From Umezawaea beigongshangensis (GTDB lineage Bacteria > Actinomycetota > Actinomycetes > Mycobacteriales > Pseudonocardiaceae): a stretch of 64,000 nt of DNA. The notes beneath the pieces were generated by a model. That model saw only the letters and a program-made list of their open reading frames with translations. It did no database searches and had not been told where the DNA came from. Shown here piece after piece: positions 33,995 to 41,992 of the stretch (positions are counted from its first letter, which is position 1; each line of letters begins with the position of its first letter). A program made the position numbers and the translations under genes. The stretch spans positions 1 through 64,000 of the forward strand of contig NZ_JAEIOJ010000012.1 of NCBI RefSeq assembly GCF_016464305.1. Direction: 5' to 3'.

Positions 33995-34861
33995 TCACCG
34001 GTCCGTCTCGACCCGTCCGGTCCTGGTGGGCGCGGTGGCGGAGAGACTGCCCAGCAGGGACAGCGCCTGCTCGGACGAGCTGCCCGGCTCGGCCTGGTAG
34101 ACGACCAGCTGCTGACCCGGCGCGCTGTTCACGGTCAGCGACTCGTAGTCCAGCGTCAGCTCGCCGACCAGGCGGTGCTGGAAGCGCTTGGTCTCACGGG
34201 TCTTCTGCCGGATGTCGTGGCGTGCCCACAGCCTGCGGAACTCCTCGCTCTTGAGCGTCAGCTCGCCGACGACGTCGATCAGCTGAGGATCGTCGTGGTC
34301 CAGACCGGCCGACGCGCGCAGCCCGGCCACGGTGTTGACCGCCACGCGCTCCCAGTCCGGGTAGAACTCCCGCGCGCTCGGATCGAGGAACACCAGCCGC
34401 ACCAGGTCCCCGCTGTGGGCGTGACCGTCGAACAGGGCCCTGCCCAGCGCGTTGTGCGCCAGCACGGTCAGGCAGTGCCCGAGGACGACGGCCGGGGTCC
34501 GCTCCCAGCCCTCCATCATCCGCACCAGGGCCGGGCTGACCCGCTCGCGCCGCGCGGCCGGACGGCGCCGCGCGGCCACCGGGTGCGCCAGCCGGTGCAG
34601 GTGGGCGGTCTCCTCCTCGCCCAGACCCAGTGCTCTGGACAGCGCGTCGATCACCTGCGCGGACGGGTTGCGCTCGCGTCCCTGCTCCAGCCGCACGTAG
34701 TAGTCGGTGCTGACCCCCGCCAGCATCGCGACCTCCTCCCGGCGCAGCCCGGAGACCCTGCGCGGGCCCGAGAACGGCACGTTCACGTCCTCGGGCCGCA
34801 CGAGAGCGCGGCGGGCTCGCAGGAACTGTCCGATCGGGTTCTCGTCGACCACGAGCTCCAC
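33995..34861 (-). CDS. XRE-family regulator with MmyB-like ligand domain
   Basis: This 288-aa protein has an N-terminal helix-turn-helix (LRREEVAMLAGVSTDYYVRL followed by EQGRERNPSAQVIDALSRAL). A C-terminal MmyB-like domain contains RMMEGWERTPAVVLGHCLTV, LVRLVFLDPSAREFYPDWER and RRLWARHDIRQKTRETKRFQ. This family commonly controls a neighbouring short-chain oxidoreductase and binds a fatty-acid-like ligand. Here it lies 66 bases downstream of the NmrA-like gene on the same strand and probably belongs to the same transcript. Confidence 0.85.
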   Translation of the reverse strand: MELVVDENPIGQFLRARRALVRPEDVNVPFSGPRRVSGLRREEVAMLAGVSTDYYVRLEQGRERNPSAQVIDALSRALGLGEEETAHLHRLAHPVAARRRPAARRERVSPALVRMMEGWERTPAVVLGHCLTVLAHNALGRALFDGHAHSGDLVRLVFLDPSAREFYPDWERVAVNTVAGLRASAGLDHDDPQLIDVVGELTLKSEEFRRLWARHDIRQKTRETKRFQHRLVGELTLDYESLTVNSAPGQQLVVYQAEPGSSSEQALSLLGSLSATAPTRTGRVETDR

Positions 34862-34927
34862 AGTAGGGCCGGGGGAGGCGCGCAGGGTGGCCGTGCTGCT
34901 CCCACCCTGCGCGCCTCCCGTGCGGCG

Positions 34928-35764
34928 TCAACCGGTGAACGCCTCCCGGTGGGCGGTGACGAACTCGGCGAACGACCGGGCCGGACGACCGGTGACGTCC
35001 GGCACGACGGAGGTGACGCGGTCCTCGGCGCCGGCGCCGATGGCCTCGTCCAGCCCGGCGAGCAGGGCGGCGAACTCCGGCGGGTAGCCGGCGGCGACGT
35101 GCCGGGCGGCGAGGTCGTCGGTGCTGACCGAGCGGTGGCGCACGGGCAGACCCGTGACCTCGGTGACGACCGCCGCGGCGTCGGCGTAGCCGAGCGCCTC
35201 CGGCCCGGTGATCACGTGCGCCGTGTCGTGCGGCACCTCGTCGAGCAGCGCGCGGACGGCGACCGCTGCGATGTCGGCCGCGTCCACGAACGCCACCCGG
35301 CCCGACCCCGTGGCGGTGACGATCTCCCCGCTGGTGCGGACGCTCCGCGCGACCGGGTGGTCGGCGAGGAAGTTCTGCATGAACCAGGACGGGCGCAGCA
35401 CCGTCCACTCCGGCACCGTCGTGCGGACCAGGTGGTGCAGCGCGCCCAGACCGGGGGCGCCCTCCGGCACGGCGGACGAGCTCAGCAGCACGACTCGCCG
35501 CACCCCGGCCCGCAGCGCCCGCGCGAGGAACGGCTCGACCACCGGTACCGCGTCCACGACGCCGATCGGGGCGATCAGGTAGACGCGGTCCACCCCGCTC
35601 AGCGCCGCGTCGTGCGTGCCGGGGTCGGCCCAGTCGAACCGCACGTGCTCGCCGTCGACCGGCGTCCTGGTGGCGATCCGCGCGACGGCCCCCTGCTCGC
35701 GCAGCGCCGCGGCGAGCAGGCTGCCGGTGGTGCCGGTGCCGCCGGTGACCAGCACGGCGCTCAC
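34928..35764 (-). CDS. NmrA-like NAD(P)-binding protein
   Basis: This 278-aa atypical SDR begins MSAVLVTGGTGTTGSLLAAA with the GGTGTTG dinucleotide loop. Further motifs are RVYLIAPIGVVDAVPVVEPF, RRVVLLSSSAVPEGAPG, EWTVLRPSWFMQNFLADHPV and GRVAFVDAADIAAVAVRALL, typical of NmrA/QOR2-type proteins. Its GTG start overlaps the stop of the SnoaL-like gene as GTGA, so the pair is co-translated. It is probably a redox sensor or quinone/ketone reductase under the divergent TetR. Confidence 0.85.
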   Translation of the reverse strand: MSAVLVTGGTGTTGSLLAAALREQGAVARIATRTPVDGEHVRFDWADPGTHDAALSGVDRVYLIAPIGVVDAVPVVEPFLARALRAGVRRVVLLSSSAVPEGAPGLGALHHLVRTTVPEWTVLRPSWFMQNFLADHPVARSVRTSGEIVTATGSGRVAFVDAADIAAVAVRALLDEVPHDTAHVITGPEALGYADAAAVVTEVTGLPVRHRSVSTDDLAARHVAAGYPPEFAALLAGLDEAIGAGAEDRVTSVVPDVTGRPARSFAEFVTAHREAFTG

Positions 35765-36216
35765 GCGGTCGACCCCCCGCCGGTGAAGGACGCGGTCAGC
35801 GCGTCGAGTCCGCCGGTCAGCTCGGCGGCGGCCAGCGGGCTCCAGTAGTCCCGGTAGCGCAGGATCTCGCCGTCGCGGGTGGTGATGACCGCGATGTAGC
35901 GCATCCGGTACGGCTGGCCGGTGCTCACGACCGTGCCCTCCACCTCGAACTCCACGACGACCGCTCCGGGGTCTGCCGTGTCGTGCACCGTCTTCTCCAC
36001 GACCGCGCGCGGCGTGACGAGGTCGGGGTAGCCGCGCATGTACTCGCGCACGGCCTCGCGGCCCTCCAGGCGCTGCGGGTACCCGGCTGCCGCGAACGGG
36101 AACTCCAGCACCCCGTCCACCGCCCACAGGTCGGCGAACCCCGACACGTCCTCGGCCAGCAGCAGGCGCAGCGCCTCGTCGACGACGTCGCGGGCGGTGC
36201 GGCTCGATTCGGACAT
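35761..36216 (-). CDS. SnoaL-like / NTF2-fold protein
   Basis: This 151-aa protein (MSESSRTARDVVDEALRLLL) has the cone-shaped NTF2 fold pattern FADLWAVDGVLEFPFAAAGY, LEGREAVREYMRGYPDL and RYIAVITTRDGEILRYRDYW. The family includes polyketide cyclases and ketosteroid-isomerase-like enzymes as well as non-catalytic binders. AGGAG precedes the ATG. It is first in the operon with the NmrA-like and probably XRE genes, and is divergent from a TetR gene across an operator-containing gap. Confidence 0.8.
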   Translation of the reverse strand: MSESSRTARDVVDEALRLLLAEDVSGFADLWAVDGVLEFPFAAAGYPQRLEGREAVREYMRGYPDLVTPRAVVEKTVHDTADPGAVVVEFEVEGTVVSTGQPYRMRYIAVITTRDGEILRYRDYWSPLAAAELTGGLDALTASFTGGGSTA

Positions 36217-36235
36217 CAGAACTCCTCGAAGGAAT

Positions 36236-36291
36236 GGACGGAACGGCTCCGTCCCGACGTCAACAATACGCCGGACGGGTCCGTACCGTCC
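36236..36291. promoter_or_regulatory. Two TetR-like operators in a divergent promoter
   Basis: GGACGGAACGGCTCCGTCC (36236-36254) and GGACGGGTCCGTACCGTCC (36273-36291) are both 19-base imperfect palindromes with GGACGG/CCGTCC arms, 37 bases apart. They lie between the SnoaL-like gene and the TetR gene and are the natural targets of that regulator. Confidence 0.7.
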
Positions 36292-36308
36292 ACCCGTATG
36301 CTGCGGCC

Positions 36309-36908
36309 ATGACCGACCACCCCCGGCGCACCCCGACCGGTGCCGCCGTCCTGCAACCGCAGATCACCTCCGCCATCACCGAGGCCGTCCTCGACGAGCT
36401 GGCCGAGCACGGCTACGGGCGGCTGTCGATGGAGGCGGTCGCCAAGCGCGCGGGCGTCGGCAAGAGCGCCTTGTACCGGCGCTGGCCGTCCAAGCAGGAC
36501 ATGGTGATCGCGGTCCTGTCGGAGTTCAGCGTCCCGCTCGCCGAGGTCCCCGACACGGGCTCGCTGCGGGGCGACCTGCTCGCGACCCTGCACGCGGTCC
36601 ACGGGTGGCTGACCCACCCCCGGTTCTCCAAGATCCTGCCGGACCTCAGCGCGGAGGCCGGGCGCAACGAGGTGCTGGCCGCCGCCGTCGAGCGCGCCAT
36701 CGGCGAACCGCGCCGCACGCAGGGCGCGGCGACCCTGCGCCGCGCCGTCGAGCGCGGCGAACTGCCCGCCGACCTGGACCTCGACCTGGCCCTCGACCTG
36801 GTGGCCGCCCCCGTCTACTGGCGGGTGAGCGTCCGGCACGTCACCGCGACGCCGGAGCACCTCGACCGGCTCGCCGACCACCTCCTGCGCGCGCTCGGCG
36901 CGCGCTGA
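36309..36908 (+). CDS. TetR/AcrR-family regulator
   Basis: This 199-aa protein begins MTDHPRRTPTGAAVLQPQIT. The HTH is YGRLSMEAVAKRAGVGKSAL YRRWPSKQDMVIAVLSEFS. The C-terminal domain includes WLTHPRFSKILPDLSAEAGR and YWRVSVRHVTATPEHLDRLA, as in TetR_C_11-like members. ATG 36309 is used; an upstream in-frame ATG would lie inside the operators. It is divergent from the SnoaL/NmrA/XRE genes, which it probably represses. Confidence 0.85.
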   Translation: MTDHPRRTPTGAAVLQPQITSAITEAVLDELAEHGYGRLSMEAVAKRAGVGKSALYRRWPSKQDMVIAVLSEFSVPLAEVPDTGSLRGDLLATLHAVHGWLTHPRFSKILPDLSAEAGRNEVLAAAVERAIGEPRRTQGAATLRRAVERGELPADLDLDLALDLVAAPVYWRVSVRHVTATPEHLDRLADHLLRALGAR

Positions 36909-37023
36909 CAGCTCGACCGCCGCGGGCCACCGCGCGGCGCGGTGATCTGGAAGTGTGGGCGGCGCGGCGGCGGATCACCCGCCACGACCGCGCGTCCTGT
37001 CACCCGGCGAGAGGATCGGCACA

Positions 37024-37773
37024 GTGGCACCACGAAACGCCTGGCTGCGGCAGTTCGAGCCGAACCCCGAAAGCCCCGTGCAGCTCGTGTGCCTGCCGCA
37101 CGCGGGCGGAGCCGCCAGCTTCTACGTGCCGTTCTGCCGTGCCCTGGCCCCCGTGGCCGACGTGGTCGCCGTGCAGTACCCCGGACGGCAGGAGCGCAGG
37201 CTGGAGCCCTGCGTGACCGACCTCGCGGAGCTGGCGGACCTCGTGGCCGAGGCGCTGGCCGATCGGCTGGACCGCCCGACGGCGCTGTTCGGGCACAGCA
37301 TGGGCGCGACCCTGGCCTTCGAACTGGCGCGTCGCCTCCCCGTGGCGCACGTCTTCGCCTCCGCCCGCAGGGCGCCGTCGCGCTGGCGGGACGAGCCGGT
37401 GCGCGTGCGCGACGACGCCCAGCTGATCGCCGAGGTGGTGGCGCTGGGCGGGTCCAGCGCCGAACTGATGGCGGACGAGGACGTGGTCAGCATGGTGCTG
37501 CCCGCGCTGCGCGGGGACTACCACGCGGTCGAGACCTACCGGTGGACGCCGGAACCTCCGCTGACCGTGCCGCTGACGGTCCTCGTCGGGGACGACGACC
37601 CGAAGGTCTCCCCCGAGGAGGCGCGGGCCTGGGAGGAGCACACGACGGGCGAGGTGGACCTGCGCGTGTTCTCCGGCGGTCACTTCTACCTCGTGGACCA
37701 CCAGCCGGAGGTCGTCGACCTGGTCGGCGACCGGCTGCGCGCGCTGGCGGCCGCCGCGGCCTCCACGACCTGA
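37024..37773 (+). CDS. Type II thioesterase (alpha/beta hydrolase)
   Basis: This 249-aa protein has the type II thioesterase pattern: VQLVCLPHAGGAASFYVPFC, VQYPGRQERRLEPCVTDLAE, nucleophile elbow ALFGHSMGATLAFELARRLP and terminal His in FSGGHFYLVDHQPEVVDLV. The Asp lies in VLVGDDDPKVSPEEA. Such enzymes remove misprimed acyl groups from PKS or NRPS carrier proteins. No PKS or NRPS gene lies in this window, though siderophore genes are 2 kb away. The start is GTG 37024 with GAGAGGA upstream. Confidence 0.85.
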   Translation: MAPRNAWLRQFEPNPESPVQLVCLPHAGGAASFYVPFCRALAPVADVVAVQYPGRQERRLEPCVTDLAELADLVAEALADRLDRPTALFGHSMGATLAFELARRLPVAHVFASARRAPSRWRDEPVRVRDDAQLIAEVVALGGSSAELMADEDVVSMVLPALRGDYHAVETYRWTPEPPLTVPLTVLVGDDDPKVSPEEARAWEEHTTGEVDLRVFSGGHFYLVDHQPEVVDLVGDRLRALAAAAASTT

Positions 37774-37894
37774 TCGACCCCGGCGGCGCCCGGTGCCCGT
37801 GGCGCGGAAACGAACGTGCCGCGATCCGCGAGGAACGAGCTGAACGCCGTCCCGCCGCGCGGTGTTCGGGAGAGGTCGGGGGAGGAGAGGCCGG

Positions 37895-38467
37895 ATGTGC
37901 TCGCGGAGATCACGGGCGGCTCGCCCGTGCGTGGACCTGGTGCGCGACGTGGTCGAGCGGTACCACCCGGCCGAGACGCAGCTGCTCGACGACCTGCTGC
38001 ACGAGTTCCGGGCCGATCCCGAGCGGCTGCTGGCCGCGAAGCCCCTGCGCGCACCGGCGCGCACCGGCGTCCAGCCCGAACTGGTCGTGCCGCACGTGCT
38101 GGCGGCGGCGTCGTTCCTCGACGCGCTCGCGGTGGACGGGACGGCGGGCACCGCGCTCGACGCGGTGCGCGACCGGGTCTCTCGGGGGTGGGCGGCCCGC
38201 CGGATGCGACGCGGCGTCCCGACCGCGGTGTGCGGGGCCGGCGGTGCCGCCGGGACGCCCGAGGTCGTGGCGGTCGTGCGCGCCCACCTGGAGAACCGCG
38301 GTGTCGACGCCGCCACGGCGCGGCGGGTGGCCGAACAGGTCGTGGGCGAACTCCTGCCCGCCGCCCGAGTCGTCCGGACGACGGACCCCGTCCGCGGCAC
38401 TTCCTCCGCCGGACACCCCGTGTCACCCGACCGGGTCGGAACGGCGGGCCCGTCCGCGGACGGGTGA
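37895..38467 (+). CDS. Hypothetical protein
   Basis: This 190-aa product starts at ATG 37895, preceded by GGAGGAGAGG. The sequence is largely helical: CVDLVRDVVERYHPAETQLL, HEFRADPERLLAAKPLRAPA, VPHVLAAASFLDALAVDGTA and EVVAVVRAHLENRGVDAATA, with a disordered C-terminus. I recognise no domain and no signal peptide. Codon use is normal for the genome. It lies 120 bases after the thioesterase on the same strand and could share its transcript. Confidence 0.6.
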   Translation: MCSRRSRAARPCVDLVRDVVERYHPAETQLLDDLLHEFRADPERLLAAKPLRAPARTGVQPELVVPHVLAAASFLDALAVDGTAGTALDAVRDRVSRGWAARRMRRGVPTAVCGAGGAAGTPEVVAVVRAHLENRGVDAATARRVAEQVVGELLPAARVVRTTDPVRGTSSAGHPVSPDRVGTAGPSADG

Positions 38468-38540
38468 GCTGCACAATGCGTGCATCCGGGGCCGGGCGAC
38501 GCACGTGCGGCCCGTGACGCGTCGACGAGGAGTGCAGTTC

Positions 38541-38813
38541 ATGGGGTTCGCAACCAGGGCAGTCGGGATCGCAGCCGGGATCGCCCTCACCACCGGTCTG
38601 GCGGGCACGGCCGCGGCGGCCACCGAGCCGGGGTCCGACGCCGCGTCCGACCTCGCCGCGTCGCTGGGGGCTCCGCTCAGCGTGCCGAACGCCGCGGCGC
38701 ACCCGCTGGCCGACGGAGTGGTGCAGAGCGTGGGGGGCGGCGTGCGGGCGGCGTCGGCTCCCGTTCAGGTCCTGTCCGGCCTGTCGGCCGGTGCCGCCGA
38801 AGCGATCGGCTGA
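38541..38813 (+). CDS. Small secreted alanine/glycine-rich protein
   Basis: This 90-aa product has a clear signal peptide (MGFATRAVGIAAGIALTTGL, cleavage likely after AGTAAAA). A short mature part of about 60 residues follows, rich in Ala, Ser and Gly (LAASLGAPLSVPNAAAHPLA and VQSVGGGVRAASAPVQVLSG). There are no cysteines. It resembles small surface or exported actinobacterial proteins but not chaplins by motif. Function unknown. A terminator-like hairpin follows at 38873. Confidence 0.65.
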   Translation: MGFATRAVGIAAGIALTTGLAGTAAAATEPGSDAASDLAASLGAPLSVPNAAAHPLADGVVQSVGGGVRAASAPVQVLSGLSAGAAEAIG

Positions 38814-39243
38814 CCCGACCCGCCGTCCACCACGCCGTTCTGCGAGGCGGTCCCGCGCGCAGGCGTGCGTGCGGGCGGTGGTGGGACCGACTCGCTCCCG
38901 CCACCGCCCGGCGGTGACCCCTGACAGGGACGGTCCGGGCCGTGCACCGCTCCGCGCCCCCGGCGCCGTCGCCCACCTCGTCGACGGTGACGACCGCACC
39001 CCGCGCTCCGGGGACGCGCCGGAACGGAAGTCGCACCGCACGAGCTGTGCGGCTCCGCGCAGCGGACCGGCGGTGCGACGTCGGTGGAGCGGCGATCCTC
39101 CACCGCTCACAGTCCACTGTGGGGCTCCGCGCGCCGACGCCGGGGCGCGGAAACCGCGTCGTGCAACGGATTCGGCCGATCCGGTCGTGATCGGCATGAC
39201 CCAGATCACCCGGATCGAGCACTCCGTCCCCCGGTCGTGTCCG
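38814..39243. other. Intergenic region before the dhb genes, with terminator
   Basis: This gap of about 430 bases contains the hairpin at 38873-38909 and a second GC-rich inverted stretch near 39082-39105 (GTGGAG/CTCCAC). No reading frame has the codon pattern of its neighbours. The end at 39244 is the iron-box-like site. Confidence 0.45.
38873..38909 (+). terminator. GC-rich hairpin terminator
   Basis: GGGCGGTGG (38873-38881) pairs with CCACCGCCC (38901-38909); after one mismatch a further four bases (GGGA/TCCC) pair inside. It lies 60 bases after the small secreted protein gene. Confidence 0.6.
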
Positions 39244-39262
39244 ATAGCTTGGGCAAGCCTGA
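39244..39262. promoter_or_regulatory. Iron-box-like (IdeR/DmdR) operator
   Basis: ATAGCTTGGGCAAGCCTGA matches 13 of 19 positions of the actinobacterial iron-box consensus TTAGGTTAGGCTAACCTAA and has palindromic GCTTG/CAAGC arms. It ends 28 bases before the dhbA start codon, where a repressor site would act. This fits catechol-siderophore genes, but no other iron box was found for comparison. Confidence 0.5.
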
Positions 39263-39290
39263 ACAGCTTTCGGACGGCAGGAGGGCGTCG

Positions 39291-40082
39291 GTGGCCTCGT
39301 CAGGACATTCGGACCCGGGGATCGAGGGTGCGGTCGCGCTGGTGACCGGAGCCGCCGGCGGCATCGGTGCCGCGGTGGTGGACGCGCTGGTCCGCGCCGG
39401 TGCGGCGGTCGCGGCGCTGGACGTCGACGCCGCCGGGCTGGACGAGGTCGCGGCGCGCTCCGGCGGCCGGGTCACGCCCTTCGCCGTCGACGTGGGGAAC
39501 TCCGCGGCGGTCGCCGGTGTCGTGGACGAGGTCGAGCGCGAGATCGGCCCGATCGGCATCGGGGTGCCGGTGGCGGGAATCCTGCGGCCGGGCTCGGTGT
39601 GCGACACGACCGACGAGGACTGGGCGGCCACGTTCGCCGTCAACGCGACGGGCGTGTTCGCCGTGCTGCGGGAGGTGTCGCGGCGGATGGTGCCGCGCGG
39701 CAGGGGAGCACTGGTCACCGTCGGGTCCAACGCGGCCGGGGTGCCGCGCACGGGGATGGCCGCCTACGCGGCGTCCAAGGCGGCGGCCACGATGCTCACC
39801 CGTTGTCTCGGCCTGGAACTGGCGGGCAGCGGCATCCGGTGCAACGTCGTGTCGCCGGGATCGACCGACACGTCGATGCAGCGTCTGCTGTGGACGGACG
39901 ACTCGGGCGCGGACCGGGTGATCGCGGGCGTTCCCGAGGAGTTCCGGGTCGGCATCCCCCTGGGGCGCATCGCCGATCCCGCCGACGTCGCCGAAGCCGT
40001 GCTCTTCCTGGTGTCCGACCGCGCGCGGCACATCACCATGCAGAACCTGTACGTCGACGGCGGAGCGACCCTGCAGGCCTGA
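39291..40082 (+). CDS. dhbA: 2,3-dihydro-2,3-dihydroxybenzoate dehydrogenase
   Basis: This 263-aa classical SDR has the NAD loop [50 protein letters not shown] (Ser-Tyr-Lys) and the C-terminus [20 protein letters not shown]. The ITM-x-N/D-L-x-VDGGATL ending is characteristic of EntA/DhbA. The usual NxAG motif reads PVAG here, an unusual change. The enzyme oxidises 2,3-dihydro-DHB to 2,3-dihydroxybenzoate. GTG 39291 follows AGGAGGG. It precedes the isochorismate synthase gene by 220 bases; an isochorismatase (EntB) and DHB-AMP ligase (EntE) are not in the window. Confidence 0.8.
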   Translation: MASSGHSDPGIEGAVALVTGAAGGIGAAVVDALVRAGAAVAALDVDAAGLDEVAARSGGRVTPFAVDVGNSAAVAGVVDEVEREIGPIGIGVPVAGILRPGSVCDTTDEDWAATFAVNATGVFAVLREVSRRMVPRGRGALVTVGSNAAGVPRTGMAAYAASKAAATMLTRCLGLELAGSGIRCNVVSPGSTDTSMQRLLWTDDSGADRVIAGVPEEFRVGIPLGRIADPADVAEAVLFLVSDRARHITMQNLYVDGGATLQA

Positions 40083-40302
40083 GCGATCAGAACTCCTCGT
40101 CTCGCAGGGGATGCGCCATCGGCGTCCTCTGTGGACAGACCGCGCCCGGAGCCGTGCGGCTGACGCCGGTGCTGGTCGGAAGCGGACTTCCAGGACGACC
40201 GCGTCGAGGTCCGCCTCACCTCGTTCGCGAGGCCGGGGGCGCGCGGAACTCGCGTCCTGCCGCGCACCCGCTGTCACCGTCCCGCCGAAGGGGAACCCGA
40301 CC

Positions 40303-41502
40303 GTGTCCTCACCTGCACTGGCGCGTCCCCGGCCCGTCCACCGGGCGGCCGACCTGCTGGCCGCCTACCTGCCGGGGTCGTTCTACTACTCCTCGGGGCG
40401 CGGATCGCTGCTGGCCGACGGTGTGCACTCGACCGTCGGGGCCGGGCACGGGAGCCGGGCGCGGGCGGCGGCGGAGGCCCTGGACGCGGCGGTGGTGGCC
40501 GGGATCGCCGACCCCGTGGTGGCCGGGGCGATCGGGTTCCGCCCGGACTCCGAGAGCAGCCTGGTCGTGCCCGCCGTGGTGCGCAGGGCCGCCGCGCCGA
40601 ACGCCGCCGCCGCGACACTGCCGGCCTCCGGCGGCGCGATCTGGTCGATCACCGCGCGGCCCGAGCCGGACGGGTACGCCGAGGGAGTGCGCCGGGCGCT
40701 CGCGCTCATCGACGACGGCGAGCTGAGCAAGGTCGTCCTCGCCCGCTGCCTGGAACTGGTCGCGGACTCCCCGGTGTCCGTGCCGTCGCTGCTGGCCCGC
40801 CTGGTGCGGGCCGACCCCGCCGCGCACGCCTTCGCGGTCGACGTCAGCGCGCCGGGCGACTCCGCGCCGCGCACGCTGGTCGGCGCGAGCCCCGAACTGC
40901 TGGTCGCGAGGCGCGGCACGGAGGTGACGGCCAACCCCCTCGCCGGGTCGCTGCCGCGCGTCGCCGACGACGCCGAGAACCAGCGGCGGATCGCCGCCCT
41001 GCTGGTCTCGGCCAAGGACCGGGCCGAGCACGCGCACGTCTCGGCACAGGTCGCCGAGGTGCTGGGACGGTTCTGCGTCGACCTGGACGCGCCCGCCGAA
41101 CCCGCGGTGATCGGCACGCCGACGATGTGGCACCTGTCGACGCGGATCACCGGGCGGCTCGCGGACCCGGCCGACCCCGGCTCCTCGTCGCTGGGGCTGG
41201 CCGAGGCGCTGCACCCGACACCCGCCGTGTGCGGGGTGCCCGTGAGCCGCGCGCGGGCCGTGATCTCCGAGCTGGAGCCGGAGGACCGCGGCTACTACTC
41301 CGGGCTGGTCGGCTGGACCGGCCCGGACGGCGACGGCGAGTGGGTCGTCACGATCCGCAGCGCGGAGGTGTGCGACCGGACGGTGCGGCTGTTCGCCGGA
41401 GCCGGGATCGTCGCGGGCTCGGACCCCGCCGCGGAGCTGGCCGAGACCAGCGCGAAGTTCCGCACGCTGCTGCGCGCGCTCGGGCTGGAGGGTGCCGCGT
41501 GA
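40303..41502 (+). CDS. dhbC: Isochorismate synthase
   Basis: This 399-aa chorismate-binding enzyme starts at GTG 40303 (MSSPALARPRPVHRAADLLA). It contains GELSKVVLARCLELVADSP, LVGASPELLVARRGTEVTAN, PLAGSLPR, AKDRAEHAHVSAQVAEVLGR, WHLSTRITGRLADP, HPTPAVCGVPVSRARAVISE and FAGAGIVAGSDPAAELAETS. These are the conserved blocks of EntC/DhbC. It converts chorismate to isochorismate, the first step to 2,3-dihydroxybenzoate. It lies downstream of dhbA on the same strand, the 220-base gap having no obvious terminator. Confidence 0.85.
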   Translation: MSSPALARPRPVHRAADLLAAYLPGSFYYSSGRGSLLADGVHSTVGAGHGSRARAAAEALDAAVVAGIADPVVAGAIGFRPDSESSLVVPAVVRRAAAPNAAAATLPASGGAIWSITARPEPDGYAEGVRRALALIDDGELSKVVLARCLELVADSPVSVPSLLARLVRADPAAHAFAVDVSAPGDSAPRTLVGASPELLVARRGTEVTANPLAGSLPRVADDAENQRRIAALLVSAKDRAEHAHVSAQVAEVLGRFCVDLDAPAEPAVIGTPTMWHLSTRITGRLADPADPGSSSLGLAEALHPTPAVCGVPVSRARAVISELEPEDRGYYSGLVGWTGPDGDGEWVVTIRSAEVCDRTVRLFAGAGIVAGSDPAAELAETSAKFRTLLRALGLEGAA

Positions 41503-41519
41503 GCGCGGGCCGAGCCCGC

Positions 41520-41720
41520 CCACCCGCCGAGCGCGGCCGGTGCGCTGAACCTGCTCAACACGGTCGGCGGCTCGATCGGCACCGCCGTCCTCGCGGTGGT
41601 CCTCCAGCAGCGGCTCGCGCTCGCCCTCCTCGCGACGGCCGCGCTGCCCGCGGCGGTGGCTCGGAACCGGGAGACCGTCGCCGCGATCCCCGGCTGCCGC
41701 GTTCCCCGGCGTGGCGGACG
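41520..41720 (+). pseudogene. C-terminal relic of a DHA2-type MFS exporter
   Basis: Just after dhbC a frame encodes SAAGALNLLNTVGGSIGTAV, LAVVLQQRLALALLATAALP and AAVARNRETVA. This matches the last conserved motif and final helix of EmrB/QacA-type drug exporters. The preceding 400 or more residues are missing and the last helices are compressed. It may be what is left of a siderophore exporter. The rest of the gap to 41992 holds no clear feature. Confidence 0.55.
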
Positions 41721-41992
41721 ACGGGCGGCCGACGACCCCGCGCAGCACCGGAAACCCCGACGCTCACCTGGTACTGCGCGGCGGCCGCGTGCCGGACGGC
41801 CGAGCCGCCCGGAGCCGCGTCACAAAGCTGTAACCGGTCGTCGTCGTTTCGCGCAGACGAGTCCAGAATGGTTCACCGAACACCTCGTCAACGTCGAAAG
41901 GTGATTCCGGTGAACTCCCTGCGCGACAGAACCACGGATCAGCTCACCTCCTGCGCGAATGTGACAAGTCCTGTTTCCGGGTTGGTGCGGAC

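Noticed and set aside
37862-37894. Earlier start for the hypothetical protein at 37895
   Set aside because: The added residues (Arg/Gly-rich) come from the ribosome-binding-site region itself, so the ATG at 37895 is preferred.
41820-41992. A riboswitch or CRP-like site around TCACAAAGCTGTAA upstream of the YncE-like gene
   Set aside because: The inverted word is short and in the wrong order for a CRP site, and I could not fold a known riboswitch core around it.
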